Source: Streptomyces sp. NBC_01298
GTDB taxonomy: Bacteria > Actinomycetota > Actinomycetes > Streptomycetales > Streptomycetaceae
Direction: 5' to 3'
DNA length: 64,000 nucleotides
NCBI RefSeq assembly: GCF_035978755.1
Contig: NZ_CP108417.1
Coordinates: forward strand, 43,523 to 107,522
The translations under genes and the position numbers were made by a program. Shown piece after piece: positions 9,483 to 17,488 of this stretch; the stretch's first letter is position 1, and each line of letters opens with the position of its first letter. The notes beneath the pieces are model-generated. The model ran no database searches, was not told where the DNA came from, and worked only from the letters and a program-made list of their open reading frames with translations.

Positions 9483-9536
9483 GTTTGTAGCTCCACTCAA
9501 CTTTCCGGTCACGGACATGACCGGGAACGAGCCCTC

Positions 9537-9565
9537 ATAGTGCAGACACGTAAACCCAAGATCAA
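9537..9565 (-). promoter_or_regulatory. Predicted sigma-70-type promoter of bacteriocin copy 1
   Basis: Read on the minus strand: TTGATC, a 17-base spacer, then CACTAT. Spacing is ideal and the element is conserved in the inverted duplicate upstream of copy 2, which supports function. Confidence 0.55.
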
Positions 9566-10191
9566 TCAAAATATGCGTTTGGCTTGAACAGCACTTCCAG
9601 CCCCCTGGGGGGGCTCAGCCCTAGGGGTTGCCGGGGTTTGCGGGGCCAAAGTTCACCAGAAATGGACGAAGCCCCTCTGCACTGCTGGCTGAAACAAGCC
9701 GTCACCATCGCGCCCTCAACGCCGACTTGAGCGCTGAGAACCAGCTCGGCCCCACTCGTAGCCCGTCATCCCTGTCCGACCCCTGCGAGGCCGACGAGTC
9801 CGCGCTGCAGCTGCTCACATCACCTTCTGGCTGGTCAGCGATCGGGCGCGTGCTGAATCGTCCGCTCCTCGATCCACCGAATCGCGGCCCACCCAACCCT
9901 GCGCAGCATGTGGACGCAGAAGTCGGCGGCCGCACAGCCGGCGCCGGCCAGGCCCTTCTCTAGCGGCCTGAAACTTGATCGCTTCGGAGATGTGTGGCGC
10001 GGAAGGGGGGCGAGGGCGGCATGCCCCGGTGGGGCTCACAGCAGCACGAATCCGCCGTCACTTCTCAGCCACCAGCCCGCGCAGGCCAGTTGACCTGCGG
10101 AAACTTGCCGAACCCTTACAGGGCTAGGGATGCACAGACATCGGCAGACCCGTGAGGTGAGGGCTGTTTCTAGCCATACCAAATATTTGTA

Positions 10192-10220
10192 TTGATCTTG
10201 GGTTTACGTGTCTGCACTAT
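10192..10220 (+). promoter_or_regulatory. Predicted sigma-70-type promoter of bacteriocin copy 2
   Basis: TTGATC, 17 bases, CACTAT, located about 55 bases before the ATG. It is the mirror of the copy 1 promoter. The flanking AT-rich block CCAAATATTTGTA just upstream could be an UP-like element. Confidence 0.55.
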
Positions 10221-10273
10221 GAGGGCTGCCCCGGTCGTGTTTGCGACCGGAAAGTTGAGTTGGAGCTACAAAC

Positions 10274-10570
10274 ATGCAGGTCAGTACCCGTATCAAGGCT
10301 GCCGTCGCGGCTGGTTTCATCGTCGTAGGTCTTGCCACGCCGGCCCTGGCGCAGACCGTCGAGGTCAGCGGTGGCAAGTGGAGCTACGGCACCAACAGCA
10401 GCGACCAGGTCTACTCGAACTTCTACCACGCCTCGAAGTGCCACGGCTCGTCGGTGAAGGGCAAGTACTTCGCGCAGAGCGGCGACGTCAAGGGCGGCGT
10501 CACCTCGTTCGCGTCGGCCGCTGAAGCGCTGTGGGGCAACGAGTCGTACTACCGTTCCAGCTGCGGCTAA
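10274..10570 (+). CDS. Lactococcin 972 family bacteriocin precursor (copy 2)
   Basis: 98 residues, ATG start with GGAG eight bases upstream in the leader GTTGGAGCTACAAAC. Sec signal peptide with cleavage after ALA. The mature peptide begins QTVEVSGGKWSYG and ends SYYRSSCG, matching the lactococcin 972 family. The membrane-protein and ATPase genes that usually accompany this family follow in the same orientation, so this is probably the parental copy. A strong hairpin separates it from them, which would let the peptide be made in excess over the transporter. Confidence 0.88.
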   Translation: MQVSTRIKAAVAAGFIVVGLATPALAQTVEVSGGKWSYGTNSSDQVYSNFYHASKCHGSSVKGKYFAQSGDVKGGVTSFASAAEALWGNESYYRSSCG

Positions 10571-10614
10571 AAACTAGGCTGCGGGCCTCCGGTAGCGATG
10601 CCTGACTGTCGCTA

Positions 10615-10642
10615 GGGGGGCGGGGACCGGTCCCCGCCCCCC
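10615..10642 (+). terminator. Strong palindromic hairpin after bacteriocin copy 2
   Basis: A perfect 14-bp-arm palindrome, GGGGGGCGGGGACC mirrored by GGTCCCCGCCCCCC, lies 44 bases after the bacteriocin stop. It has no U-tract. It could attenuate transcription or protect the 3' end of the bacteriocin message. Confidence 0.6.
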
Positions 10643-10723
10643 AGCCGGGGCCATCAGCCCCATAGAAATGCGTTGCACGCAAATGCAACCAAATCCCCCC
10701 ACGCGCTCCGAACTAGGTTGTCG

Positions 10724-12841
10724 ATGCTGCACCGAGGTATCAAATTCATCTACGCCGCCGTCTTCGCGTTCTCCGCGGTGGTGGCGTTCCTGTTCGTGCG
10801 GGGGCTGGACGAGGACTGGGTTCTCGGCCACTCGTCCGTAGTCTGGGTGCTCGACGCCGACGACTCGGTCAGCGGGGCGCAGGTGGCCCGCGACATCACC
10901 GCGTTCGCTGGCGACCACAGACTTTCGGTAGCCCGCGAAGTACCCGATCTGAAGGACCCCGATGGCCTTCGGCACCTGTACCTCACCTCGGGCGACCCGG
11001 GCTCAGAGGCGGCGTCATGGCTGAACGAGGGCTACCCGTCCTTCGGCCGTGACTACCAAACCGAGGTGCATCCGCTCACCGATATCGGGCAGCGAGACCC
11101 CCGGGGCTTCTACTACGTCTTCGGCCCGGAAGGTTCCGACGAGGCACTGGTGGCCCAGTTCAAGAGCCTCGGCCTGCGCGCCAGCGCCCACCACCCGCTG
11201 TCTGTCGCGGAACTGACCCCCTTCTACGCGGACGGGGTCCTTGCCTGGTCTCTCCTGGTGGTCGCTCTCGCCGCCGTGACCATGACCGGAGCCAGTGTCC
11301 TGCTCAATGCCAAGGCGTACGGAGTACTTCGCCTGCAGGGCAGATCCTTCATCGACATCCTGCTCCGAGACCTGCGCCAGCTGGCAAGGTTCGCCGTGAT
11401 CGCAGCCGCCGCGGTGGCAGGCGGGGTCCTACTGCTGCTCGGCTTCTACAACACATACGCCTGGCTCGGCCTGTTCACTTCGGTGACACTGGGCCTCGCG
11501 GGCATCCTCATCGTCTTGATCCTGGCGACCCACGCGGCCGTACTCGCCCTGACCTTCAGGACCGATGTCCTTCGCGCTCTCAAGGGTGAACTCCCCGCCC
11601 GGGCAGCATCCCTTTCGGCCTACCTCGTCCGCATACCCGCTCTGGCGCTCGCACTCAGCATCGCCACCTCCGCCGCCTTGGCCGGCCAGGACGTCCTGGC
11701 TCGCCAGGACAGCCAGGAGATTTACGCGCAGGTGGGCGACACCGCTGCCATCCGCCTCAATGGCAGCCTGGGTGGAGACGACGAGATCAAGCAGATGCAA
11801 AAACGCGTGGGCGGATGGCTTCGGCAATCCGACGCGGCGGGAAAACTCATCGTCGCCGGGCGCAGAGAACTCCACGACATCGCCCCCGGTTCCGGCCTGC
11901 CCCAGGGCGAGATGCTCATCGTCAACGAAACCTTCCTCACCAAGCAGTCCCTCGTTGACCTCACCGGACACCGGTACGCCCCCATGCCCCAGGACGGCAA
12001 GAGCCCCGACAAGCATGCCGTGCGGCTCCTCGTGCCCGAGTCCCTCAAGCAGCACAGCGCGACCATCGCTGCGGAGCTCCCAGGCATCCTCAGCCCGGCC
12101 GATCCAGAGCGCATCCGCCAGAGCCAGGTACAGACATTCCCGGCGAAGAGCGGCCAGCGCGTCTTCGGCTACAACCCCGGAGACCAAGCCCACACCGCCG
12201 CACGCAACACGAAGGAAGACCGCTCACTCGTGGATGATGCGGTCCTGGTAGTGGTCCCCAACGGATCGACCTACCTGACCGACAACGCCTACACCGCGTT
12301 CGCCACCCAGGGCGGAGTGGTCTTCCCCAACCCCGCCGACATCCAGGCCGGCATCGACACAAACAAGCTGCAGAACGACGTCATAGCCATCAGGCCGGTC
12401 GGCCAGAACGCAGCCCTGCAGATGCGGGACGCGGTCAACGACTTCCGGCTGTATCTGTTCAACCTCGCGGTCGCCGTGGTCGTGCTGGTCATCACCGGGG
12501 TCGGCGTGGCCATCGTCTACTCCCGGAAGAACGCCCAGGCCATCTTCGTCAAGCACATCAGCGGCTGGAGATTCACCGCAAGCCACCGCTCCGTACTCGG
12601 GGTCGAGGGAGTTCTCGCTCTTCTGCTGGCCGGCTGGGTGCCCTTCAAGGTCTGGCAGCAAAACCAGGACCTGGAAGAGTTCAAGGCCATGGGCATGCCC
12701 GCACCCAGCGCGCCGGTGCACATCAGTGCTTTGGACCTGACCCTGACCAGTGGGCTTGTCGCAATCGAGGTCGGGGCCGTGCTCCTCGCGCTGGCAGCCT
12801 TCCACCGCCGCATCGTCAAGGAAGGGGCAACCGAAGGATGA
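10724..12841 (+). CDS. Bacteriocin-associated integral membrane protein (lactococcin 972 immunity/export group)
   Basis: The 705-residue product (ATG start with a weak AGG before it) has one N-terminal membrane helix (IKFIYAAVFAFSAVVAFLF). A large extracellular part follows, then a block of three or four helices at about 170-300, a second extracellular domain of about 250 residues, and a final group of helices near the C-terminus. This FtsX/MacB-like layout is that of the large permease-like protein found next to lactococcin 972 genes. It overlaps or abuts the ATPase gene behind it (ATGA at the junction), so the two should form a complex. Role: self-immunity or export, by family association. 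Confidence 0.8.
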   Translation: MLHRGIKFIYAAVFAFSAVVAFLFVRGLDEDWVLGHSSVVWVLDADDSVSGAQVARDITAFAGDHRLSVAREVPDLKDPDGLRHLYLTSGDPGSEAASWLNEGYPSFGRDYQTEVHPLTDIGQRDPRGFYYVFGPEGSDEALVAQFKSLGLRASAHHPLSVAELTPFYADGVLAWSLLVVALAAVTMTGASVLLNAKAYGVLRLQGRSFIDILLRDLRQLARFAVIAAAAVAGGVLLLLGFYNTYAWLGLFTSVTLGLAGILIVLILATHAAVLALTFRTDVLRALKGELPARAASLSAYLVRIPALALALSIATSAALAGQDVLARQDSQEIYAQVGDTAAIRLNGSLGGDDEIKQMQKRVGGWLRQSDAAGKLIVAGRRELHDIAPGSGLPQGEMLIVNETFLTKQSLVDLTGHRYAPMPQDGKSPDKHAVRLLVPESLKQHSATIAAELPGILSPADPERIRQSQVQTFPAKSGQRVFGYNPGDQAHTAARNTKEDRSLVDDAVLVVVPNGSTYLTDNAYTAFATQGGVVFPNPADIQAGIDTNKLQNDVIAIRPVGQNAALQMRDAVNDFRLYLFNLAVAVVVLVITGVGVAIVYSRKNAQAIFVKHISGWRFTASHRSVLGVEGVLALLLAGWVPFKVWQQNQDLEEFKAMGMPAPSAPVHISALDLTLTSGLVAIEVGAVLLALAAFHRRIVKEGATEG

Positions 12842-12879
12842 CCCCCGTTCGCACCCCTTCACGCAGCAGGAGCACCCCC

Positions 12880-13608
12880 ATGATCAACATTGAAAAACTG
12901 TCAAAGTCCTTCGGGCCACGGACCCTGTGGTCGGACGTCACACTGACCGTCAAGCGCGGCGAAATGCTCGCTCTCGTCGGCCCCAGCGGATCTGGAAAGT
13001 CCACCCTCCTCAACTGCCTCGGATTGCTTGAGGCGCCGAGCAAGGGGGCGATCCTGCATGAGGGCAAGGACATCACCCGGTTCAACGCACGTCAGACCAG
13101 GCGGTTCCGCCGTGAGGTACTCGGCTACCTCTTCCAGAACTACGCCCTGATCGAAAATGCCACCGTCGCCGCCAACCTGGAGGCAGCCGTCAAGCCACGG
13201 CGGTCACTCAGGAACAGCACCCACGTCACCATCGCCGACGCCCTCGACCGCGTCGGGCTCGCCGGGCGCGAGAAGGAGAAAATCCACTACCTCAGCGGCG
13301 GCGAACAGCAGCGCGTCGCCCTTGCCCGGCTCATGGTCAAGCAGCCGGCACTCGTACTCGCGGACGAACCGACCGGCGCACTGGACCACACCAACACCGC
13401 CATGGTCGTCGACATCCTGCGCGAGATGAGCGATGCCGGATGCGCCGTAGTCATCGCCACCCACAATGACTACGTGCGCGATCGCTGCGACACAGTCTTC
13501 GCAGCCGATGCAACGTCCCCCTCAGGGCCACAGACCCGCCCCATGACCGCAGCCCCCCACCGCCTGGCGACCGCGAACCTCGAGGGCCAGCCACGTACCG
13601 CCCTCTGA
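12880..13608 (+). CDS. ABC transporter ATP-binding protein (lactococcin 972 group)
   Basis: 242 residues from an ATG with AGGAG eight bases upstream. An earlier in-frame ATG at 12838 overlaps the preceding stop but has no ribosome site of its own. The protein has Walker A GPSGSGKST, a Q-loop FQNYALI, signature LSGGEQQR, Walker B LVLADEPTGALD and switch His in VIATHND, so a full ATPase. Closest type is the LolD/MacB export class. It partners the membrane protein just upstream. Confidence 0.9.
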   Translation: MINIEKLSKSFGPRTLWSDVTLTVKRGEMLALVGPSGSGKSTLLNCLGLLEAPSKGAILHEGKDITRFNARQTRRFRREVLGYLFQNYALIENATVAANLEAAVKPRRSLRNSTHVTIADALDRVGLAGREKEKIHYLSGGEQQRVALARLMVKQPALVLADEPTGALDHTNTAMVVDILREMSDAGCAVVIATHNDYVRDRCDTVFAADATSPSGPQTRPMTAAPHRLATANLEGQPRTAL

Positions 13609-14024
13609 GTACCCCGATCTGTTGGTCGAACGAGGGTCCCCTTCAGGTGACCGGGGTGGCTTCAGGGCGCGGAGACAGGGCCTCCCGGTAGCTCGGGAGG
13701 CATCTTCGCCAACTAGATTCGGACGCAGGGTGGGACGTCGGCTGGATTCCTGGTGCCGCTGGTATTGCTGGCCGAGTGGCGTTGGGTACGTCAGCCGCAT
13801 CTAGCTCTGTCACAGGCAAGGTTGTCCCGGCTCTCACGTGGTCTCCTCGCAGCCACGCGGGAGCCGGCAGCATGTACCGGAGATGCCAGGACAGGTCTGG
13901 CGTGCAGAAAAGCTGTACTTCCCGCCGGATCCGCTCCCAGCCTCATCGCCCCATGCCGCCCTGAATCCAGCGCTCTGGTTCGGGACGGCCGCACGGACCA
14001 TCATGCCCTCGCGTTCCGCAGCAC
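13609..14024. other. Non-coding stretch with terminator-like hairpin
   Basis: An 8-bp stem with a 6-base loop (GCCTCCCG / CGGGAGGC, about 13680-13701) stands 70 bases after the ABC gene and is a likely terminator. I support no gene in the remainder. Confidence 0.4.
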
Positions 14025-14267
14025 CTACAGGGTCGTCGAGGGTGCTCCAGCCTTGCTCGGCCGGGTCCCTGCCTGCAGCCCGGCAGTGAGCTGGGCGATC
14101 ATGCGGGTGCCGTCGAGGAGAAAGGTGCGCGCGCTCCCGGGTGGCCCGGCCACAATCACGGCCACGGAATGCTCCTGGGCCACGGCTCCTCTGTCTAAAG
14201 GATTAGTCCCTCGGCGAGGACCGCTGGTTTCCGCCTCGTTGCGTTGGGCCGTGGTGTGGGTAGTCAC
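14025..14267 (-). CDS. Small hypothetical protein downstream of recombinase
   Basis: An 80-residue frame whose ATG overlaps the stop of the recombinase gene (ATGA), the signature of translational coupling. It contains a TTA leucine codon near residue 24 (CCT-TTA-GAC), rare in Streptomyces and dependent on the bldA tRNA. The region VAVIVAGPPGSARTFLLDG resembles a strand-loop-helix but lacks a proper Walker A lysine. I do not recognise a family. Coding status rests mainly on the overlap. Confidence 0.45.
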   Translation of the reverse strand: MTTHTTAQRNEAETSGPRRGTNPLDRGAVAQEHSVAVIVAGPPGSARTFLLDGTRMIAQLTAGLQAGTRPSKAGAPSTTL

Positions 14268-15148
14268 CCGCCGCCCTCGGTCTTCGCCAGGGCCGCCTCG
14301 TCCGTCTTGTCGTCATACTCGCGCAGCATCCGCAGGACGGTCACTGCGGAAGGATGCTGCCCCTTCTTGGCTCCGCTGGAGATGACGAGGCTGCCCGCGA
14401 TGTCCCGCAGGCTCTTGCCCTGGGCGCGCAGTTGCAGCGCCCTGGCAAGCATGTCGCCGCTGGTGACGCTTGCCCCGCCGATCGTCTTACCGCGCCGGCG
14501 GGCGGACTTGTGGCCCGCGAGGGTGGCGTCGCGGATGTACTCACGCTCCATCCCGGACAGTGCGGCGAGCACGCCGAAGACGACGCCCGAGGGGTCGTGG
14601 GAGCCCTGCAGTTCGCCTTGGAGGAACTGCAGGCCGACGTCGGCGCCCTTGAGGTCCTCCGCGAGGTTCACCAGCTCGATCCCACGGCCGAGGCGCTTGG
14701 GCTCGTGGACGACGAGGGTGACCCGGGCCCCGGTGGTGCGCAGCTCGCGGGCGACCGCGACCGCCTTCTCCAGCCCGGGGCGCTTGGCGACACGGGTGGA
14801 GACCTTGTCGGAGAACACCTGGGTGATGCCGTTGGTGGCAAGGGAGTCGAGCTGGGTATCCAGGGATTGCTCGGCGGTAGACGCGCGGGCGTAGCCGATG
14901 CGGATGTGGCCGGTCGGTTCAGCTCCGGGGCCGGCCGGGCGGGGGAGCTTCACCTGGGTGGAGCTCGGCTTCCGTGCGGCGGCGGTGGGCACGTTCGGCA
15001 CCTTGGTCAGGGACGGGACCAGGCGGAAGCGAGCCGTGTGGTAACGGATCGCGACCTTGCCCTTGATCGTTCGGCAGGGCGAGCCGGATGGGGCCGTGCA
15101 GCTGGACACGGGGCACACGTGCTTTTCAACGTGCTGGTAGTCGTCCAC
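14264..15148 (-). CDS. Serine recombinase (resolvase family) with N-terminal zinc-binding-like segment
   Basis: 294 residues. Residues about 83-230 are a resolvase catalytic domain: IRIGYARASTAEQSLDTQ holds the catalytic Ser, and the arginines of HEPKRLGRG and SGMEREYIRDAT sit where they should. Residues 230-285 form a helix-turn-helix (KSLRDIAGSLVIS, then SAVTVLRMLREY). The first 45 residues carry a C-x4-C-x7-C...H pattern (CPVSSCTAPSGSPC, then RYHTARF), a small zinc-finger-like unit found on some actinomycete mobile proteins. It would cut and rejoin DNA at short sites, as a transposon or plasmid resolvase. It lies next to an IS5-type remnant but does not belong to it. Confidence 0.85.
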   Translation of the reverse strand: MDDYQHVEKHVCPVSSCTAPSGSPCRTIKGKVAIRYHTARFRLVPSLTKVPNVPTAAARKPSSTQVKLPRPAGPGAEPTGHIRIGYARASTAEQSLDTQLDSLATNGITQVFSDKVSTRVAKRPGLEKAVAVARELRTTGARVTLVVHEPKRLGRGIELVNLAEDLKGADVGLQFLQGELQGSHDPSGVVFGVLAALSGMEREYIRDATLAGHKSARRRGKTIGGASVTSGDMLARALQLRAQGKSLRDIAGSLVISSGAKKGQHPSAVTVLRMLREYDDKTDEAALAKTEGGG

Positions 15149-15223
15149 TCCTTGATCGTTTCATAGGTCCGATCTAGGGCGTACACCCGAAGTCGATCTT
15201 GAACGAATGAATGATCACCCCTC

Positions 15224-15500
15224 ATGGCGCGGGGAAAACGAACGAATGAGCAGTGGGCAGTGCTGGAGCCGTTGCTACCGAAGGGGTCAAGCGTAGGGCG
15301 GCCACCCGTCTGGCCCCCGGCGGCAACTGATCGACGTCATACAGTTCCGGATCCGGACCGGTGTTCCGTTGTGAGACGTCCCCGTCGAGCGGACCGTGGA
15401 ACCGGTTCTACGACCTGCAGCAGTCGATCGGCTGAGCACGGCGTCCGAGCGGAGCCGCAGTGACACATCGACCGCCAAGACCAGGCGTCCGCCGTCGAAC
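15224..15500 (+). pseudogene. IS5-type transposase remnant
   Basis: The first residues MARGKRTNEQWAVLEPLLP match the N-terminus of IS5-group transposases of Streptomyces, including the W and the LLP. A frameshift follows; in the next frame RRQLIDVIQFRIRTGVPL continues the homologous domain, then a TGA interrupts it and the trailing sequence becomes unrecognisable. The catalytic DDE region is missing. This is an inactive fragment of roughly the first quarter of the gene; the 3' boundary given is approximate. Confidence 0.65.
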
Positions 15501-15809
15501 CGCGGCAAGGACAGTCCGGACAGCAGTGCCCTTCCTGGTGCTGGCAGGTGCGCCCCTGTGTGCGCCGGGTGGCGCGCCCTGGCTCTCAAACCGGCGCACT
15601 CTGTGATCTGGATCACTCAGGTTGGCTCCATTGCAGGTGAGAGCACTTTCCGTAATCGGGCGATCACCTTCCCGGTAAGAACGTCTGTCCTGGAGGTAAC
15701 CCTGAGGGGGTTCGATCTCGGTGTGTAGGGATGAGAGCACGCTGTGTCTCTGCCCCGGTCCGCAATGAAGCATCAGCCGGGGCTCCAACTGCTTGATGAA
15801 GGAGGCTTC

Positions 15810-16049
15810 GTGGAGCTCCACTGGACCTGGTACGCGCTGGCAATCGTCGGCGTCTACCGGATGATCACGGTGTGCTTCGAAGCCGTCGTGCGACGCACCG
15901 TCCGTATCGCCCAGGAATCCCGTTCCGAGACCGAGACGGCCGCCGCTTCGCGCGACATCCGGCGAGCTGCCGCACCGCAGCACGCCTTCGCGCTGTATCA
16001 GGACGTGAGCCAGCTCGAGGGACCCGCCGACTCGCAGGGGGAGCGGTGA
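15810..16049 (+). CDS. Small membrane-associated protein preceding the sigma-factor gene
   Basis: 79 residues, starting at the GTG behind the strong site GAAGGAGG. One probable membrane helix, WYALAIVGVYRMITVCF, is followed by a charged, Ala-rich helical tail of about 50 residues facing the cytoplasm. It overlaps the sigma-factor gene by a GTGA junction, so translation is coupled. A membrane peptide placed before a sigma factor could be a regulator of it, but it lacks the HxxxCxxC of zinc anti-sigma factors. Confidence 0.6.
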   Translation: MELHWTWYALAIVGVYRMITVCFEAVVRRTVRIAQESRSETETAAASRDIRRAAAPQHAFALYQDVSQLEGPADSQGER

Positions 16050-16618
16050 ACAACGATCCCTTCGGCCAGGAACGCGACCTCGTAGAACCCGAGCCCGAAC
16101 GGGCTTCATTCCCGATCGACTTCGACGTCTTCCTGCGAAACTACAAGGACTCCTTCTTCCGCATAGCGAATGGACGCCTGCGCGACCCCCGCGATGCCGA
16201 CGAGGCCCTCCAGGACGCCGCAATGATCATGTACCGGAAGTGGGAGAGGATCCTCGCCCACCCGAAACCGATCAAACTGGCGCACAAAATTCTCGACAAC
16301 TCGATCACCGACTTCTACAGGCGCAACGCCCGCCGCGGGGACCGCGAGCAGAGTCTCACCGAGCTCCCCGACACCACCCACCTGATCCACCTCCGGTCCG
16401 GCGACCGCCTCGACCGGGCACTGGAAGCGCTGCGGCAGCTCGCCCCGCTCACCGCCTCCTGCTGGGAAATGCACCACCGCGACGAACTGCCGTACTCCGA
16501 GATCGGCGAGCGCCTCGGCATCTCCGAAGGCGCGGCGAAGACCAACGCGAGCAGAGGCAAGACCAAGCTCCAGGCCCTACTCACGGAGCTTCCTGATACG
16601 GAGAAAGGGGACTCCTGA
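16046..16618 (+). CDS. Sigma-70 family (ECF-like) RNA polymerase sigma factor
   Basis: 190 residues from a GTG inside the overlap with the upstream gene. Region 2: FLRNYKDSFFRIANGRLRDPRDADEALQ, with the DxDEALQDA pattern typical of ECF sigmas, then MIMYRKW and the helix TDFYRRNARR. Region 4: LAPLTASCWEMHHRDELPYSEIGERLGISEGAAK, the expected helix-turn-helix. No C-terminal extension. It directs RNA polymerase to specific promoters. Its regulon cannot be read from here, though its own operon is the usual first target. Confidence 0.85.
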   Translation: MNNDPFGQERDLVEPEPERASFPIDFDVFLRNYKDSFFRIANGRLRDPRDADEALQDAAMIMYRKWERILAHPKPIKLAHKILDNSITDFYRRNARRGDREQSLTELPDTTHLIHLRSGDRLDRALEALRQLAPLTASCWEMHHRDELPYSEIGERLGISEGAAKTNASRGKTKLQALLTELPDTEKGDS

Positions 16619-17343
16619 TGCTGGAAGACCTGCTCAGTACCCAAGTACGCACACTGCGAGAACAAGCGGCCCACCACGACACCGACGACTTCATGGACCG
16701 GCTCGCCGCCCGGGTCGCCGCCGAGGCCAAGCGGCCCGGCCGGATCCGGTACCTCAGCGGCACCCCGGTTCCGGTCCCCGGCCTCGAACTGCCCGGCCTG
16801 CCCACTGAGCCAGAGCCCATCGCCACACAGGTGTCGCCCCCACCCCCGGGGCCCGACCCGGCCCTCAGCCGGCCCGGCGGACCCTCACGGCCCCTCACCC
16901 GCCGCGGATTCCGCCGCCGGCCGAGCCCAATCATCCCCCCGGACCCCGGAGCCTCCCAGTACGCGGTCGCCACGTACGTCAAGCAGCTGTGCAACGCCGT
17001 ACTGCGCTCCAAGGAAATCGAGACCCTCGCCGACTTCGCCGCGACCTACGACCAGGCCGGCGCCCGGACCTTCGCTTGCCTCCAGTACACCCTCAACCGG
17101 CGCGAGAAAGCCCTGTACTGGTGGCGCTTCGCCGCCGGCGCCGGCGACGCCCTCGCCGCCCACCTCCTAGCCGCGCACCATGCCGCGGTCGGCCAGAGCC
17201 CCGACGCACGGGTATGGCGCGTACACGCCCGGATGCTCGGCTACAGCGACAACGACCTGCCCGAACCCGCCGGCCCGCGCGACGAACGGACGGACTCCGA
17301 GTTCATCGACGCACAGCTGCTCCAGGAGCTCGCTGCGCGCTGA
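16618..17343 (+). CDS. Hypothetical protein coupled to the sigma factor
   Basis: 241 residues; its ATG overlaps the sigma-factor stop (TGATG), so it is translationally coupled. The first 45 residues are helical and charged. A Pro-rich linker (about 60-115) follows, and the last 120 residues are helical, with WWRFAAGAGDALAAHLLAAHH resembling a tetratricopeptide-type repeat pair. No membrane segment. The position suggests it acts with or against the sigma factor. I do not recognise it as a known anti-sigma class. Confidence 0.6.
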   Translation: MLEDLLSTQVRTLREQAAHHDTDDFMDRLAARVAAEAKRPGRIRYLSGTPVPVPGLELPGLPTEPEPIATQVSPPPPGPDPALSRPGGPSRPLTRRGFRRRPSPIIPPDPGASQYAVATYVKQLCNAVLRSKEIETLADFAATYDQAGARTFACLQYTLNRREKALYWWRFAAGAGDALAAHLLAAHHAAVGQSPDARVWRVHARMLGYSDNDLPEPAGPRDERTDSEFIDAQLLQELAAR

Positions 17344-17355
17344 TCGTGCATGTTC

Positions 17356-17385
17356 AGGTGGCCCCGGTTCACACCGGGGCCACCT
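17356..17385 (+). terminator. Strong hairpin at the end of the sigma-factor operon
   Basis: A perfect 13-bp stem (AGGTGGCCCCGGT / ACCGGGGCCACCT) with a TCAC loop lies 12 bases after the last stop of the operon. No U-tract, as usual in these GC-rich genomes. Confidence 0.75.
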
Positions 17386-17488
17386 GTGCCTTCAACTGGT
17401 CGTAGCAGCTCGCCCCCTCCTCGCGGCCTGGTGACGCCGAGCCACTTCGGCCCCGCAGATCTGACGGCTGCTCCAGCCGTCGTGGGCC

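Larger units (their letters stand above)
9186..10570. repeat. Inverted duplication of bacteriocin gene plus promoter
   Basis: The segment from about 9186 to 9570 recurs in reverse complement at about 10190-10570, including coding region, leader and promoter. The non-repeated core (about 9571-10189) has no gene I can support. The leaders have diverged by a few bases (for example GGTCACGGACATGACCGG against CGGTCGTGTTTGCGACCGG), so the duplication is not brand new. Confidence 0.8.
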
